Notes: a model not told the origin generated them from the letters alone. A DNA stretch of 64,000 nucleotides from Pluralibacter sp. UBA7423 (GCA_002470465.1 DKMD01000038.1:1-64000); one strand, 5' to 3'; counted from the stretch's first letter, positions 38,118 to 49,778 are shown. Made by a program: numbers and translations.

Positions 38118-40095
38118 ACCTTTTTCCCGCCGCCTCTCCTGGAGCGTTATCGGCGTACTGTGGCTGGTTTCGCTGCTGCTGGCGGCCAGCGATGTGCTGC
38201 ACCAGGGCGGGTTTGCCGCGCTGTTCAATGCCCACAACATTCAGCCGATGGCGATTATCCTGCACAGCATGTGGCTGCCGCGGCAGGGGATGGCCATCGT
38301 TGGCGGGGCCACGCTCGGGCTGTGCGGCTGGCTGATGCAACGCGCGCTGCGCAACCCGCTGGCGGAGCCGATCACCCTCGGGATGACCTCCGGTGCGACG
38401 CTGGCGATGGGGCTGGCTTCGCTATGGCTACCGGCCCTGAGCGGCGGCATGCGGATGGGATTCATCATAGGCGGTGAACTGGCGGCGCTGCTGCTGGTGT
38501 TGCTGCTTAGCTGGCGTCAGCGCCTCTCGCCGCTGGTGATGATTCAGGCCGGGATGATGATCAACTTATGGTGCGGCGCGCTGACGATGCTGATCGCCAT
38601 CATTAACGATCGTTTCCTGCTGACCGTCCTGATGTGGGGCGGCGGTTCGCTGGCCCAGGAAGACGGTCATCTGCTGCAGTCGCTGCTGCCGTGGCTGGCG
38701 CTGTGTCTGGGGCTACTGGTGCTAATGCTGCGTCCGCTGGAACTGCTACAGCTGCCGGAAACGATGGTTAACAGCCTCGGTGCTTCAGCGCTGCGGATCC
38801 GCACGGTGGCGGTATTGCTGGCGCTGGTGATGAGTGCGCTCATCATAAACGCCGTCGGGGTGATTGGCTTTATCGGTCTCGCCTCGCCGCATCTCGCCCG
38901 TTTTGGCGGCGCGCGCACCTCGCGCCAGCTGCTGCTGCACAGCGCCCTGACCGGCGCGGGTCTGCTGTGGTTTACCGACCTGTGCGTCTCCCGGGTTTCT
39001 CTGCTCAACGGCCAGCTACTGCCGACAGGAATGTTGACCGCGCTGATTGGCGGCCCGCTGCTGATCCTGCTGGCGCGCCATGCCCGCCAGCACACGCTTG
39101 ATACGGCGCCACCCCCGCTGGCGGTGGAACATTCTGCCAGTTACCGGGTGCCGTGGGCTGTGGCGCTGGCCCTGCTGCTATCGGTGGCGATCTCGCTGTT
39201 TTTCGGCCGTGGGCTGAGCCACTGGCACTGGGCCCATTCGGCGGAGCTGGCGCAATTGCTGCCCCTGCGGCTACCGCGGCTACTGGCGGCGATGAGCGCC
39301 GGTGCTCTGCTGGCCGGGGCTGGCGTACTGATGCAAAGGGTAAGCGGCAATCCCCTCGCCAGTCCTGAAGTGCTGGGTATTGGCGGCGGCGCGGCGATGG
39401 GGGTGACCGTTTATATTCTGCTTTTTCCCACTCACGGCAGCGCTTTTTTACTGCTCAGCAGCCTCTGTGGCGCGCTCATCAGCCTGCTGCTGACGATGTG
39501 GAACAGCCGCAGCAGCGCCTTTAATCCGCAGCGGGTGCTGCTCAATGGCGTCGCTCTCAACGCTCTGTGCCAGGCGGCGGTGAGCATTGTCATGCTTAAT
39601 AACCTCGCTGCCAGCTCGATACTGCTGCCGTTGATGACCGGAAGCACCTATTACATCAGCGCGCCGCTGGCGCAGGCGCTGTTTGTCTCCACCCTGGTTC
39701 TGCTGGCGCTGACGCCGCTGCTGCGCCGCTGGCTGACGCTCCTGCCGCTCGGCGGCGTGGCCGGTTCGTTGGGGCTCTCACTTCCGCGCGCCCGTTTCGG
39801 GGTGCTGGCACTGGCGGCATTGATGACCGGGCTCGCCACGCTGCTGGTCGGCCCGGTGTCGTTTATCGGCCTGCTCGGGCCACATCTGGCTCGTAAAGTC
39901 GGCGTCAAAGGTGCGCTGGCGCAGCTTTACACCGCTGCGCTGCTGTCCGCCTGCATCATGACCTTCGCCGACTGGCTGGGGCGCAATGCGCTCTATCCAC
40001 GTCAGCTGCCGGTCGGGCTGGTGGCGTCACTGATCGGCGTTCCGCTGCTGGTCTGGCCGTTGATGCGCGCGAAGCGCCAGCGCGGCGGCGAATAA
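38110..40095 (+). CDS. FhuB-like double-domain siderophore permease
   Basis: A 661-residue inner-membrane permease made of two fused FecCD-type halves, as in FhuB. Each half repeats the family pattern: GATLGLCGWLMQRALRNPLAEPITLGMTSGA and GVIGFIGLASPHLARFGG in the first, GALLAGAGVLMQRVSGNPLASPEVLGIGGGA and GPVSFIGLLGPHLARKVG in the second. Such a permease normally works with a FhuC ATPase, which is not encoded in this operon or window. It is preceded by the FhuD-like gene (overlapping) and followed by the ABC exporter after 31 bases. Confidence 0.92.
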   Translation: MHEPFSRRLSWSVIGVLWLVSLLLAASDVLHQGGFAALFNAHNIQPMAIILHSMWLPRQGMAIVGGATLGLCGWLMQRALRNPLAEPITLGMTSGATLAMGLASLWLPALSGGMRMGFIIGGELAALLLVLLLSWRQRLSPLVMIQAGMMINLWCGALTMLIAIINDRFLLTVLMWGGGSLAQEDGHLLQSLLPWLALCLGLLVLMLRPLELLQLPETMVNSLGASALRIRTVAVLLALVMSALIINAVGVIGFIGLASPHLARFGGARTSRQLLLHSALTGAGLLWFTDLCVSRVSLLNGQLLPTGMLTALIGGPLLILLARHARQHTLDTAPPPLAVEHSASYRVPWAVALALLLSVAISLFFGRGLSHWHWAHSAELAQLLPLRLPRLLAAMSAGALLAGAGVLMQRVSGNPLASPEVLGIGGGAAMGVTVYILLFPTHGSAFLLLSSLCGALISLLLTMWNSRSSAFNPQRVLLNGVALNALCQAAVSIVMLNNLAASSILLPLMTGSTYYISAPLAQALFVSTLVLLALTPLLRRWLTLLPLGGVAGSLGLSLPRARFGVLALAALMTGLATLLVGPVSFIGLLGPHLARKVGVKGALAQLYTAALLSACIMTFADWLGRNALYPRQLPVGLVASLIGVPLLVWPLMRAKRQRGGE

Positions 40096-40126
40096 CAAAG
40101 AATAAGCAATGAAAAAGGAATGATGC

Positions 40127-41719
40127 ATGTCGGTTTTGTTGATTTTGTTTCGTATGGTCGGCGGCTGGCTGCTGCTGGCGGTCGTTGCCGGGATAATCAG
40201 CGGCTTTAGCAATGCATCGCTGCTGGCGATGATTAACCACAGCCTGACGCTGCCGCAGGCGAAAAGCGGGTTGGGGCCGGGGGTGCAGTTCACGCTGCTG
40301 GCCCTGCTGATGCTGGCCACCCGGGTACTATCCCAGACCACCTTTATGTATCTCGGGCAGAAGGTGAAAGCGCGGCTTCGCGGCGAACTGACCCGGCACG
40401 TCAGCGAGACTCGCTGGCTCCAGCTGGAGAGCGCCGGCATGGCAAAAACGATCTCGGTACTGACCCAGGATCTCGATACCCTGGTGGTGTTTTTCGTCAG
40501 CCTGCCGAATCTGTTTATCTATGGTGCGGTGATCGTCGGTTGCCTGGTTTACCTTTCAACTCTCTCGATCGGCGTCCTTGCGCTGGCGCTGGCCGCCATT
40601 ATTCTTGGCACCCTCGGCTATCACGCCGCCCACGGCAGGGCCATTGGCCTGCTGCGCCAGTCGCGACAGCGGGAAGATACCCTGATTCAGCAGTGCAAAA
40701 AGCTGTTTGATGGCGGGCGTGAGTACCGGCTGAATGCCTCCCGCCGCCGCCAGTTCGTCTATGGTGAGCTGGCTGACAATATTGAGGCTGTCCGCCGGGA
40801 GCGCACCCGCGGCTATGTCCTGTACGGGCTGGCCACCAGCTGGGGCAGCATTCTGTTTTTTGCCTTTATCGGCCTGGTGCTCTTTGGCCTGCGCGAGTCG
40901 CTGACGCTCTCACCGGCGGCGATCACCGGCTACGTCATGATCTTTCTCTACATGATTGTGCCGGTTGAAGGGGTGCTGTCGTCGCTACCGACCATTGCCA
41001 GCGCCCGGGTGGCGCTGCAGCGGGTACAGCTCCTGCGTGATGAGCTGCCGCCGGAGCAGCCGCAGCGCCCGCTGGCGGCGGAACCATTTCGCTCCCTGAC
41101 GCTCAGCGAGGTGTGCTATCAATATCAGGGGGAGGACGGGGAACGCTTTACTCTCGGGCCGCTGAATCTGGAATTCACTCCCGGAGAGCTGGTGTTTGTG
41201 GTCGGCGGTAACGGCAGCGGCAAAACCACCCTTGCCAGTTTGCTGGCAGGGCTTTATCCGCCTGATAGCGGGGCCATTTTGCTTAACGACCACACCGTCG
41301 CGGCCGACCAGCAGGAGGCGTATCGCCAGCTGTTCTCGGCGGTATTCAGCGATTTTTTCCTTTTTGATGACGTGGCGTTTGTGCATGAACGCACGCCAGA
41401 GCAGGTTGACCGGCTGCTGCAGTTGCTCAAGCTCAGCCATAAAGTACGCTTTCAGGACGGTCGTTTCTCCACGACCGCCCTCTCGCAGGGGCAGCGAAAA
41501 CGGCTGGCGCTCCTGCAGGCGTGGCTGGAGGAACGGCCGCTGTATCTGTTCGATGAGTGGGCTGCCGATCAGGACCCGGAGTTCAAAGCGGTGTTTTACC
41601 TTGAGCTGCTGCCGATGCTGAAGGCTGAGGGTAAAACCATCATCGCCATCACCCACGACGACCGCTATTTTCACCTGGCGGATCGGCTGATTAAGCTGGA
41701 GTCGGGGCAGGTCGTGTAG
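40127..41719 (+). CDS. YojI/SyrD/PvdE-type cyclic-peptide ABC exporter
   Basis: A 530-residue half-transporter with an N-terminal six-helix membrane domain (about residues 1-300) and a C-terminal ATPase. Walker A is GGNGSGKTT (about 361-369), the signature is LSQGQRKRL (about 453-461) and Walker B is LYLFDEWAADQDP, whose DEWAADQDP form is typical of the cyclic-peptide exporter family (SyrD, PvdE, YojI). No C39 peptidase domain is present, so it is not a leader-cleaving microcin exporter. It is the last gene of the siderophore operon. It may export or recycle a peptide siderophore; no siderophore synthesis genes are present here. Confidence 0.85.
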   Translation: MSVLLILFRMVGGWLLLAVVAGIISGFSNASLLAMINHSLTLPQAKSGLGPGVQFTLLALLMLATRVLSQTTFMYLGQKVKARLRGELTRHVSETRWLQLESAGMAKTISVLTQDLDTLVVFFVSLPNLFIYGAVIVGCLVYLSTLSIGVLALALAAIILGTLGYHAAHGRAIGLLRQSRQREDTLIQQCKKLFDGGREYRLNASRRRQFVYGELADNIEAVRRERTRGYVLYGLATSWGSILFFAFIGLVLFGLRESLTLSPAAITGYVMIFLYMIVPVEGVLSSLPTIASARVALQRVQLLRDELPPEQPQRPLAAEPFRSLTLSEVCYQYQGEDGERFTLGPLNLEFTPGELVFVVGGNGSGKTTLASLLAGLYPPDSGAILLNDHTVAADQQEAYRQLFSAVFSDFFLFDDVAFVHERTPEQVDRLLQLLKLSHKVRFQDGRFSTTALSQGQRKRLALLQAWLEERPLYLFDEWAADQDPEFKAVFYLELLPMLKAEGKTIIAITHDDRYFHLADRLIKLESGQVV

Positions 41720-41733
41720 TCTGCAATAACGGT

Positions 41734-41758
41734 ACTAACCCCTCCAGACGGGGTTAGT
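41734..41758 (+). terminator. Stem-loop after the siderophore operon
   Basis: ACTAACCCC (41734-41742) and GGGGTTAGT (41750-41758) form a perfect 9-bp stem 14 bases after the last stop. It lacks a T-run, so termination may be Rho-assisted. Confidence 0.6.
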
Positions 41759-41772
41759 CGCTGCCATGTCTG

Positions 41773-41898
41773 CCGCTTCGCTCAATGATGACGAGGTGTT
41801 TCCTTCGCCATACCCCGACATGCTTTCTCCACAATCCTGCCACAATGATTAACTGACTTTGCACTCGTCCTGGATTGGCTGACTGAGCGGGCGACATA
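41773..41898. repeat. Right copy of repeat flanking the siderophore cluster
   Basis: Holds CGCTCAATGATGACGAGGTG, TTTCCTTCGCCATACCCCGA, then TTTGCACTCGTCCTGGATTG and GCTGACTGAGCGGGCGACAT, in the same order and orientation as 34022-34138. Confidence 0.78.
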
Positions 41899-41947
41899 CT
41901 TAAACCTGTAAACGCTTCTACATCCACGATTCTGCGAGGGTTTAAAA

Positions 41948-42223
41948 ATGAAAACGACTTCTCTGCTGACAGGTGCAGTTTTTATGCTGATTTCCGGTGC
42001 GGCGCTGGCCGCGGGTCCAAAACAGGTTGATGCCGATCGGGCCAGCGGGCTACAGGAAATGGGTACCGTTCAGGTATCCGGGATTGCTGGCTCATCAGAT
42101 GATGCGGTGCGTGCGCTGAAAGCGAAAGCCGCGCAAGATAATGCGGGCCATTACCAGATTGTTGCGATGGGCAACGGAGGGGACTCCAGCCTGTGGGACG
42201 GCACGGCAATTCTCTATAAATAA
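41948..42223 (+). CDS. YhcN/BhsA-family periplasmic stress protein (DUF1471)
   Basis: A 91-residue protein with a Sec signal peptide (MKTTSLLTGAVFMLISGAALA, cleavage before AG) and a single DUF1471 domain (LQEMGTVQVSGIAGSSDDAVRALKAKAAQDNAGHYQIVAMGN). The family includes YhcN, BhsA and McbA, small periplasmic proteins induced by stress or linked to biofilm formation. Which paralogue this is cannot be decided by eye. It has its own terminator downstream and stands alone between the siderophore cluster and tdc. Confidence 0.88.
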   Translation: MKTTSLLTGAVFMLISGAALAAGPKQVDADRASGLQEMGTVQVSGIAGSSDDAVRALKAKAAQDNAGHYQIVAMGNGGDSSLWDGTAILYK

Positions 42224-42256
42224 CCGTTTTACCTCCAGTAGCCAGACCCTCGACAA

Positions 42257-42286
42257 AGCCTCATGTGCCCACATGAGGCTTTTTTG
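42257..42286 (+). terminator. Terminator of the YhcN-family gene
   Basis: AGCCTCATGT, loop GCCC, ACATGAGGCT, then TTTTTTG: a strong intrinsic terminator. Confidence 0.9.
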
Positions 42287-42773
42287 TGAGCAGCGCCCGC
42301 TTGTTGTAAAAGTGTGGTAGTTGTTTCTTATTGGTTGCTAAATATTCATCGGGTTGATGATTTAAAGATTGAGAAATGTGCTTCTGTAACAATACGCGTG
42401 ATCGCTATCGTATTTTATAGCCACCTTTATGGTCCTCTTTAAATTATTTTTATTTATTAAAATAAAGATAGATAATAAAGTGATGAAAATATATACCGAA
42501 AATGCGATGAATATAGCCGGTTAAACAAATTGTGAATAATTAGTGTGACGCGATTTATCGCCATAAAATAAAGTTATGCGCTTGATGTTTATTGACTCTG
42601 GTCAGGCTATTGTTGAATTGATAATTCATTAACACATTGTATATAAAGAGTAATCCTAAATAATGTGAGCTGATGCAGGCAACCCTTCCGGTGAATTGTG
42701 AGTGATCGCACATACGCCGCTATATTTAATTTACTAGAATTCAGCCCGAAGAAAGGAATATGGACTGAGTACT
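42287..42773. promoter_or_regulatory. tdc operon control region
   Basis: About 490 bases of visibly AT-rich DNA before tdcA. It holds a Crp site (42694-42715) and A/T tracts suited to IHF or H-NS binding, matching the known Crp/IHF dependence of E. coli tdc. The small E. coli gene tdcR, which lies here in K-12, was not found. Confidence 0.7.
42694..42715. promoter_or_regulatory. Crp binding site before tdcA
   Basis: AATTGTGAGTGATCGCACAT matches TGTGA-N6-TCACA with one mismatch. It is centred about 69 bases upstream of the tdcA start. Confidence 0.8.
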
Positions 42774-43712
42774 ATGGATAATATTCTTCTGCCAAAAACG
42801 CAGCACCTTGTCGTGTTTCAGGAAGTGATCCGCTGTGGCTCGATTGGCTCAGCGGCAAAACAGCTCAGGCTCACGCAACCGGCGGTCAGTAAAATTATCA
42901 ATGACGTTGAGTATTATTTCGGCACTGAATTGATGATTCGAAAAAACACCGGGGTAACGCTAACCAGCGCCGGGCAGGTGCTGCTGGCCTATGCGGAATC
43001 CATCACCCGTGAAATGAAGAATATGGTCAGTGAGATCAACAGCCTCAGCGCAGGCGGCGTGGTTGATGTTTCCTTTGGCTTTCCGTCGCTTATCGGCTTT
43101 ACGTTTTTGCCGGGCATGATGAAAACGTTCAAGGAGCTGTTTCCGACGGCGCAGGTTTCCATGTTCGAAGCGCAGCTTTCCTCCTTCCTGCCCGCGCTGC
43201 GCGATGGTCGTCTCGACTTCGCGATTGGCACGCTGGACGATGACATGCAGCTCCAGGACCTGCACGTGGAACCGTTGTTTGAAACGGAATTTGTGGTGGT
43301 GGCAAGCCGGTCCCGAACATGCGGGGGAGCGATCCGACTTGATTCGTTGCAGAACGAACAGTGGGTCCTCCCGCACACGGAAATGGGATACTACAAGCAA
43401 CTGCTCGCCATTCTTCAGCAACACCACATCAACCCAGACCATATTGTTAAAACCGACTCGGTCGTGACGATTTATAACCTCGTGATGAACGCCGATTTCC
43501 TGACCGTCATTCCCTGTGATATGACGACGCCTTTCGGCTCAGAACAGTTTATTACGCTGCCGCTGAAGGATGTATTACCGATGGCCCGCTACGCCGCCAT
43601 TTGGTCGAAAAATTACAGTATTAAAAAATCGGCTTCAGTATTAGTGGGGCTGGCAAAGCATTACTCAGAACAAAATTTTACCCGGCGAAGGCCGGTGACA
43701 GAAATAAATTAA
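42774..43712 (+). CDS. tdcA: LysR-type activator TdcA
   Basis: The activator of the anaerobic threonine/serine degradation operon, 312 residues as in E. coli. The N-terminal winged helix-turn-helix is HLVVFQEVIRCGSIGSAAKQLRLTQPAVSKIINDVE. The C-terminal effector domain has VSFGFPSLIGFTFLPG and SSFLPALRDGRLDFAIGTL. The start is ATG 42774. tdcB follows after 94 bases on the same strand. Confidence 0.95.
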   Translation: MDNILLPKTQHLVVFQEVIRCGSIGSAAKQLRLTQPAVSKIINDVEYYFGTELMIRKNTGVTLTSAGQVLLAYAESITREMKNMVSEINSLSAGGVVDVSFGFPSLIGFTFLPGMMKTFKELFPTAQVSMFEAQLSSFLPALRDGRLDFAIGTLDDDMQLQDLHVEPLFETEFVVVASRSRTCGGAIRLDSLQNEQWVLPHTEMGYYKQLLAILQQHHINPDHIVKTDSVVTIYNLVMNADFLTVIPCDMTTPFGSEQFITLPLKDVLPMARYAAIWSKNYSIKKSASVLVGLAKHYSEQNFTRRRPVTEIN

Positions 43713-43806
43713 ATAAGCATTAAACCCTATGCGGAGTGCTCAGGTTTGAGCCTCTAATGACCTGATATTGCCTGAAATTCAGATGAGTTTCTGAAAAGAG
43801 GATGTT

Positions 43807-44796
43807 ATGCATATTACTTACGATCTTCCGGTTACCCTCGATGATATTCAGCAGGCAAAGCATCGCCTTGCCGGTAAAATATATAAGACAGGCATGCCCC
43901 GCTCAAATTATCTGAGCGAACGCTGTAAAGGTGAAATTTACCTGAAGTTTGAAAACATGCAGCGCACCGGCTCATTTAAAATTCGCGGGGCGTTTAATAA
44001 GCTGAGTTCGTTAACGATGGAAGAGCGCCGTAAAGGCGTGGTCGCCTGTTCCGCCGGGAACCACGCGCAGGGCGTATCGCTCTCCTGTGCGATGCTCGGG
44101 ATTGACGGCAAAGTCGTGATGCCGCGCGGTGCCCCGAAATCCAAAGTGGCTGCCACCCAGGATTATTCGGCAGAAGTGATCCTGCACGGCGACAACTTCA
44201 ACGACACGATTGCCAAAGTCAGCGAAATTGTGGAAATGGAAGGGCGGATTTTCATCCCACCGTACGATGACCGATACGTGATTGCAGGCCAGGGCACCAT
44301 TGGCCTCGAAATCCTTCAGGACCTCTATGACGTTGACAACGTGATTGTGCCGATTGGCGGCGGCGGCCTGATTGCCGGGATTGCCACGGCGATCAAATCC
44401 ATTAATCCGACCATTAAAATCATCGGCGTGCAGTCCGAGAACGTGCACGGTATGGCTGCTTCCTGGCGTGCAGGCACTATCACCAACCATCGTCTGAATC
44501 CGACGCTTGCCGACGGCTGTGACGTGGCGCGTCCGGGCAATCTGACCTTTGAAATTGTTCGTGAGCTGGTGGATGACATCGTGCTGGTCACCGAAGACGA
44601 AATCCGCGACAGCATGATTGCGCTTATCCAGCGCAACAAAGTGATTACCGAAGGCGCCGGTGCCCTGGCTTCCGCCGCGCTGCTCAGCGGTAAGCTGGAT
44701 GACTACATTCAGCACCGTAAAACCGTCAGCATTATTTCTGGCGGCAATATCGATCTTTCCCGCGTTTCACAAATTACCGGATTAGTTGGGGCATAA
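43807..44796 (+). CDS. tdcB: Catabolic threonine dehydratase TdcB
   Basis: A PLP-dependent enzyme converting threonine (and serine) to 2-oxobutyrate (pyruvate) and ammonia under anaerobic conditions, activated by AMP in E. coli. It is 329 residues. The PLP lysine is Lys58 in GSFKIRGA; the phosphate loop [13 protein letters not shown] is visible near residue 180. There is no C-terminal ACT regulatory domain, as expected for the catabolic enzyme. AGAGGATGTT precedes the ATG. Confidence 0.97.
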   Translation: MHITYDLPVTLDDIQQAKHRLAGKIYKTGMPRSNYLSERCKGEIYLKFENMQRTGSFKIRGAFNKLSSLTMEERRKGVVACSAGNHAQGVSLSCAMLGIDGKVVMPRGAPKSKVAATQDYSAEVILHGDNFNDTIAKVSEIVEMEGRIFIPPYDDRYVIAGQGTIGLEILQDLYDVDNVIVPIGGGGLIAGIATAIKSINPTIKIIGVQSENVHGMAASWRAGTITNHRLNPTLADGCDVARPGNLTFEIVRELVDDIVLVTEDEIRDSMIALIQRNKVITEGAGALASAALLSGKLDDYIQHRKTVSIISGGNIDLSRVSQITGLVGA

Positions 44797-44833
44797 TGCC
44801 CCGCTTTGACAGGTTTCGGAACATTTTCGCTAA

Positions 44834-46174
<1,341 letters not shown>

Positions 46175-46192
46175 TTCCTGATACCCCAATAA

Positions 46193-46218
46193 ACTCAGGC
46201 TGCATTCGCAGTCTGAGT
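46193..46218 (+). other. Hairpin between tdcC and tdcD
   Basis: ACTCAGGCTGC (46193-46203) and GCAGTCTGAGT (46208-46218) form a stem with one internal G-T pair and loop ATTC. It is followed by CTTTCATCACG. It may stabilise the upstream mRNA or terminate partially inside the operon. Confidence 0.65.
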
Positions 46219-46254
46219 CTTTCATCACGAAACAAGGACGAGCGGAGAATTCAA

Positions 46255-47463
46255 ATGATTGAGTTTCCTGTGGTGCTGGTCATTAATTGCGGATCGTCTT
46301 CCATTAAATTTTCTGTAATGGATGCTGATTCTCAGGATGTATTACTGACGGGCATTGTCGAAGGCGTTAATACTGACGTTGCCACTTTACGTATTAATGA
46401 AAATGACCCTGTTGAATTGAATCACCAGGATTACGAATGTGCGCTGGGGGCGATTACCGACGAATTAGATAAACGTCAATTACTGAACAGCGTCACGTTA
46501 ATTGGCCATCGGATTGCCCACGGCGGCAGCATATTCAGTGAATCGGTAGTCATTACCGATGAAGTTATTGAACTTATTCGCCAGGTATCGCCGCTGGCTC
46601 CGCTGCACAATTTCGCCAACTTAAGCGGCGTGGAGTGTGCCAGACGCCTTTTTCCTGGCGTGCAGCAGGTGGCGGTATTTGACACCAGCTTCCACCAGAC
46701 GCTGGAGCCGGAAGCTTATCTCTACGGTCTGCCGTGGCGCTATTTCGAAGAGTATGGCGTGCGTCGCTACGGCTTTCACGGCACCTCACACCGCTATGTG
46801 TCGCAGCGCGCCTGTGACCTGCTGGGTCTTGAAGAACAAAACTCAGGCCTGGTGATTGCTCACCTGGGTAACGGCGCCTCGATTTGCGCGGTACGCGACG
46901 GCAAAAGCGTCGACACCTCGATGGGTATGACGCCGCTCGAAGGGCTGATGATGGGCACCCGCTGCGGCGACGTGGACTTCGGTGCAATGGCCTGGATTGC
47001 TGGCCAGACCGGGCAATCCCTGAGCGACCTTGAGCGCGTGGTGAATAAAGAGTCCGGCCTGCTTGGCATATCCGGGCTTTCCTCGGATCTACGGGTGCTG
47101 GAAAAGGCCTGGCATGACGGCCATTACCACGCGCGCCTGGCGATCAAAACATTCGTCCACCGAATTGCCCGCCACATTGGCGGCCACGCGATGGCGCTTA
47201 AGCGCCTCGACGGCCTCATTTTCACCGGCGGAATTGGCGAAAACTCAACGCTCATTCGCCAGCTGGTCGTGGAACATCTGGAGGTGCTGGGCATTCAGCT
47301 CGATCCCATGAAAAACCGGCTGCCGGGGAAAGAAGGTGAGCGAATTATCTCGCGGCCAGAATCCCGGGCTGCCTGCGCGGTGATCCCAACCAACGAAGAA
47401 CAGATGATCGCGATGGATGCGATCGCGCTTGGACACATTCACGCTTCGGCAGAATACGCCTGA
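46255..47463 (+). CDS. tdcD: Propionate/acetate kinase TdcD
   Basis: Converts propionyl phosphate and ADP to propionate and ATP, the energy-yielding last step. It is 402 residues, of the acetokinase family. The N-terminal [17 protein letters not shown], the motif [12 protein letters not shown] and [18 protein letters not shown] are diagnostic. GGAGAATTCAA precedes the ATG. Confidence 0.96.
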   Translation: MIEFPVVLVINCGSSSIKFSVMDADSQDVLLTGIVEGVNTDVATLRINENDPVELNHQDYECALGAITDELDKRQLLNSVTLIGHRIAHGGSIFSESVVITDEVIELIRQVSPLAPLHNFANLSGVECARRLFPGVQQVAVFDTSFHQTLEPEAYLYGLPWRYFEEYGVRRYGFHGTSHRYVSQRACDLLGLEEQNSGLVIAHLGNGASICAVRDGKSVDTSMGMTPLEGLMMGTRCGDVDFGAMAWIAGQTGQSLSDLERVVNKESGLLGISGLSSDLRVLEKAWHDGHYHARLAIKTFVHRIARHIGGHAMALKRLDGLIFTGGIGENSTLIRQLVVEHLEVLGIQLDPMKNRLPGKEGERIISRPESRAACAVIPTNEEQMIAMDAIALGHIHASAEYA

Positions 47464-47483
47464 CGTTAAGAGAGAGCTATTTC

Positions 47484-49778
47484 ATGAAGGTTAATATCGA
47501 TATCAACGATATGCAGTATGTCGCTGCCTGGCAGGGATTTCACGGCGCCGACTGGAAACTCGGCATCAACGTGCGTGATTTCATTCAGGCGAACTACACC
47601 CCTTACAGCGGTGATGAATCTTTTTTAGCGGCGGCAACGCCTGCGACCACCGCGCTGTGGGAAAAGGTAATGGAAGGGATTCGCACGGAGAACGCCACTC
47701 ATGCACCGGTGGATTTTGACTCCGATGTTGCCACCTCGATCACCGCCCATGCGCCGGGCTACATCGAGCAAAGCCTGGAAACCATCGTTGGCCTGCAAAC
47801 CGATAAACCCCTGAAGCGCGCGCTGCATCCGTACGGTGGCATCAATATGATCAAGAGCTCATTTGATGCCTACGGGCGCGAAATGGACCCGCAGTTTGAG
47901 TACCTGTTTACCCATCTGCGCAAGACCCACAACCAGGGCGTATTCGACGTTTATTCGCCGGACATGCTGCGCTGCCGTAAATCAGGCGTGCTGACCGGGC
48001 TGCCGGACGGCTACGGGCGAGGGCGCATTATTGGCGACTACCGCCGCGTGGCGCTGTACGGTATTACGTATCTGGTGCGGGAGCGCGAACAGCAGTTTGC
48101 CGATCTGCAATCTGCGCTTGAGCGCGGCGAGAATCTTGAAGCGACCATTCGCCTGCGTGAAGAGCTGGCCGAGCATCGCCGTGCGCTGCTGGAGATCCAG
48201 CAGATGGCTGCGAGCTACGGCTACGATATTTCCCGCCCCGCGCATACCGCACAGGAAGCGATTCAGTGGCTCTATTTTGCTTATCTGGCCGCGGTGAAAT
48301 CGCAGAACGGCGGGGCGATGCCGCTCGGGCGCACCGCGTCCTTCCTCGATATTTACATTGAACGTGACATGCGTGCGGGCCGCCTGACGGAAACTCAGGC
48401 CCAGGAGCTGGTCGATCACTTCATCATGAAGATCCGCATGGTGCGCTTCCTGCGCACGCCGGAGTTTGATTCGCTGTTCTCCGGCGATCCGATTTGGGCA
48501 ACGGAAGTGATCGGCGGGATGGGGCTGGATGGCCGTACGCTGGTGACCAAAAGCTCATTCCGCTACCTGCATACGCTGCACACGATGGGGCCAGCGCCAG
48601 AGCCGAACCTGACGATCCTTTGGTCGGAAGCGCTGCCGATCGCCTTTAAAAAATACGCCGCGCAGATGTCGATCGAGACCTCGTCATTGCAGTACGAAAA
48701 CGACGATCTGATGCGCACCGATTTCAACAGCGACGATTACGCCATTGCCTGCTGCGTCAGCCCGATGGTGATCGGCAAACAGATGCAGTTCTTCGGCGCC
48801 CGCGCCAACCTTGCCAAAACGCTGCTGTATGCGATCAACGGCGGCATGGATGAGAAGCTCAAAATCCAGGTCGGCCCGAAAACCGCGCCGTTGATGGACG
48901 AGGTGCTGGATTACGCCACGGTAATGGAGAGCCTCGATCACTTTATGGACTGGCTGGCGGTGCAGTACATCAGCGCGCTGAACCTGATCCACTACATGCA
49001 TGACAAATACAGCTACGAAGCCTCGCTGATGGCGCTGCACGATCGCGACGTGCATCGCACGATGGCGTGCGGGATTGCCGGGCTGTCGGTGGCGGTGGAC
49101 TCCCTCTCCGCCATCAAATATGCGCAGGTGAAGCCGGTGCGCGACCACACCGGGCTGGCGGTCGATTTTGTTATCGACGGTGACTACCCGCAGTACGGCA
49201 ATAACGACGAACGCGTGGACAGCATCGCCTGCGATCTGGTTGAACGCTTTATGCGCAAAATCAGCGCGTTGCCGACTTATCGCAATGCAGTACCGACGCA
49301 GTCCATTCTGACCATTACCTCCAACGTGGTTTATGGCCAGAAAACCGGGAACACGCCGGATGGTCGTCGTGCAGGTATGCCGTTTGCGCCAGGGGCAAAC
49401 CCGATGCATGGCCGCGATCGGAAAGGCGCGGTGGCTTCACTGACGTCGGTTGCGAAGCTGCCGTTTGCCTATGCCAAAGACGGTATTTCCTACACGTTCT
49501 CCATCGTGCCAGCGGCGCTCGGTAAAGAGGACGGCACGCGGAAAACGAACCTGGTGGGCCTGCTCGACGGCTACTTCCATCACGAAGAAGCCATTGAGGG
49601 CGGGCAGCACCTGAACGTTAACGTGATGAATCGCGACATGCTGCTGGATGCTATTGAGCATCCGGAGCAGTACCCGAATCTGACCATTCGCGTATCAGGC
49701 TACGCGGTGCGCTTCAATGCACTGACCCGCGAACAGCAGCAGGACGTGATTTCCCGAACCTTTACGCACGCGCTGTAA
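47484..49778 (+). CDS. tdcE: 2-ketobutyrate formate-lyase / pyruvate formate-lyase TdcE
   Basis: A glycyl-radical enzyme splitting 2-oxobutyrate (or pyruvate) with CoA into propionyl-CoA (acetyl-CoA) and formate. It is 764 residues. The active-site pair Cys423-Cys424 lies in AIACCVSPM and the radical Gly739 in RVSGYAVRF near the C-terminus. It needs activation by PflA, which is not encoded here. It lies 20 bases after tdcD. Confidence 0.97.
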   Translation: MKVNIDINDMQYVAAWQGFHGADWKLGINVRDFIQANYTPYSGDESFLAAATPATTALWEKVMEGIRTENATHAPVDFDSDVATSITAHAPGYIEQSLETIVGLQTDKPLKRALHPYGGINMIKSSFDAYGREMDPQFEYLFTHLRKTHNQGVFDVYSPDMLRCRKSGVLTGLPDGYGRGRIIGDYRRVALYGITYLVREREQQFADLQSALERGENLEATIRLREELAEHRRALLEIQQMAASYGYDISRPAHTAQEAIQWLYFAYLAAVKSQNGGAMPLGRTASFLDIYIERDMRAGRLTETQAQELVDHFIMKIRMVRFLRTPEFDSLFSGDPIWATEVIGGMGLDGRTLVTKSSFRYLHTLHTMGPAPEPNLTILWSEALPIAFKKYAAQMSIETSSLQYENDDLMRTDFNSDDYAIACCVSPMVIGKQMQFFGARANLAKTLLYAINGGMDEKLKIQVGPKTAPLMDEVLDYATVMESLDHFMDWLAVQYISALNLIHYMHDKYSYEASLMALHDRDVHRTMACGIAGLSVAVDSLSAIKYAQVKPVRDHTGLAVDFVIDGDYPQYGNNDERVDSIACDLVERFMRKISALPTYRNAVPTQSILTITSNVVYGQKTGNTPDGRRAGMPFAPGANPMHGRDRKGAVASLTSVAKLPFAYAKDGISYTFSIVPAALGKEDGTRKTNLVGLLDGYFHHEEAIEGGQHLNVNVMNRDMLLDAIEHPEQYPNLTIRVSGYAVRFNALTREQQQDVISRTFTHAL

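Noticed and set aside
40127..41719. ABC exporter as the dedicated microcin exporter
   Set aside because: It lacks the C39 peptidase domain needed to cleave a double-glycine leader, belongs to the siderophore operon and is separated from the microcin-like gene by a repeat and a divergent regulator.
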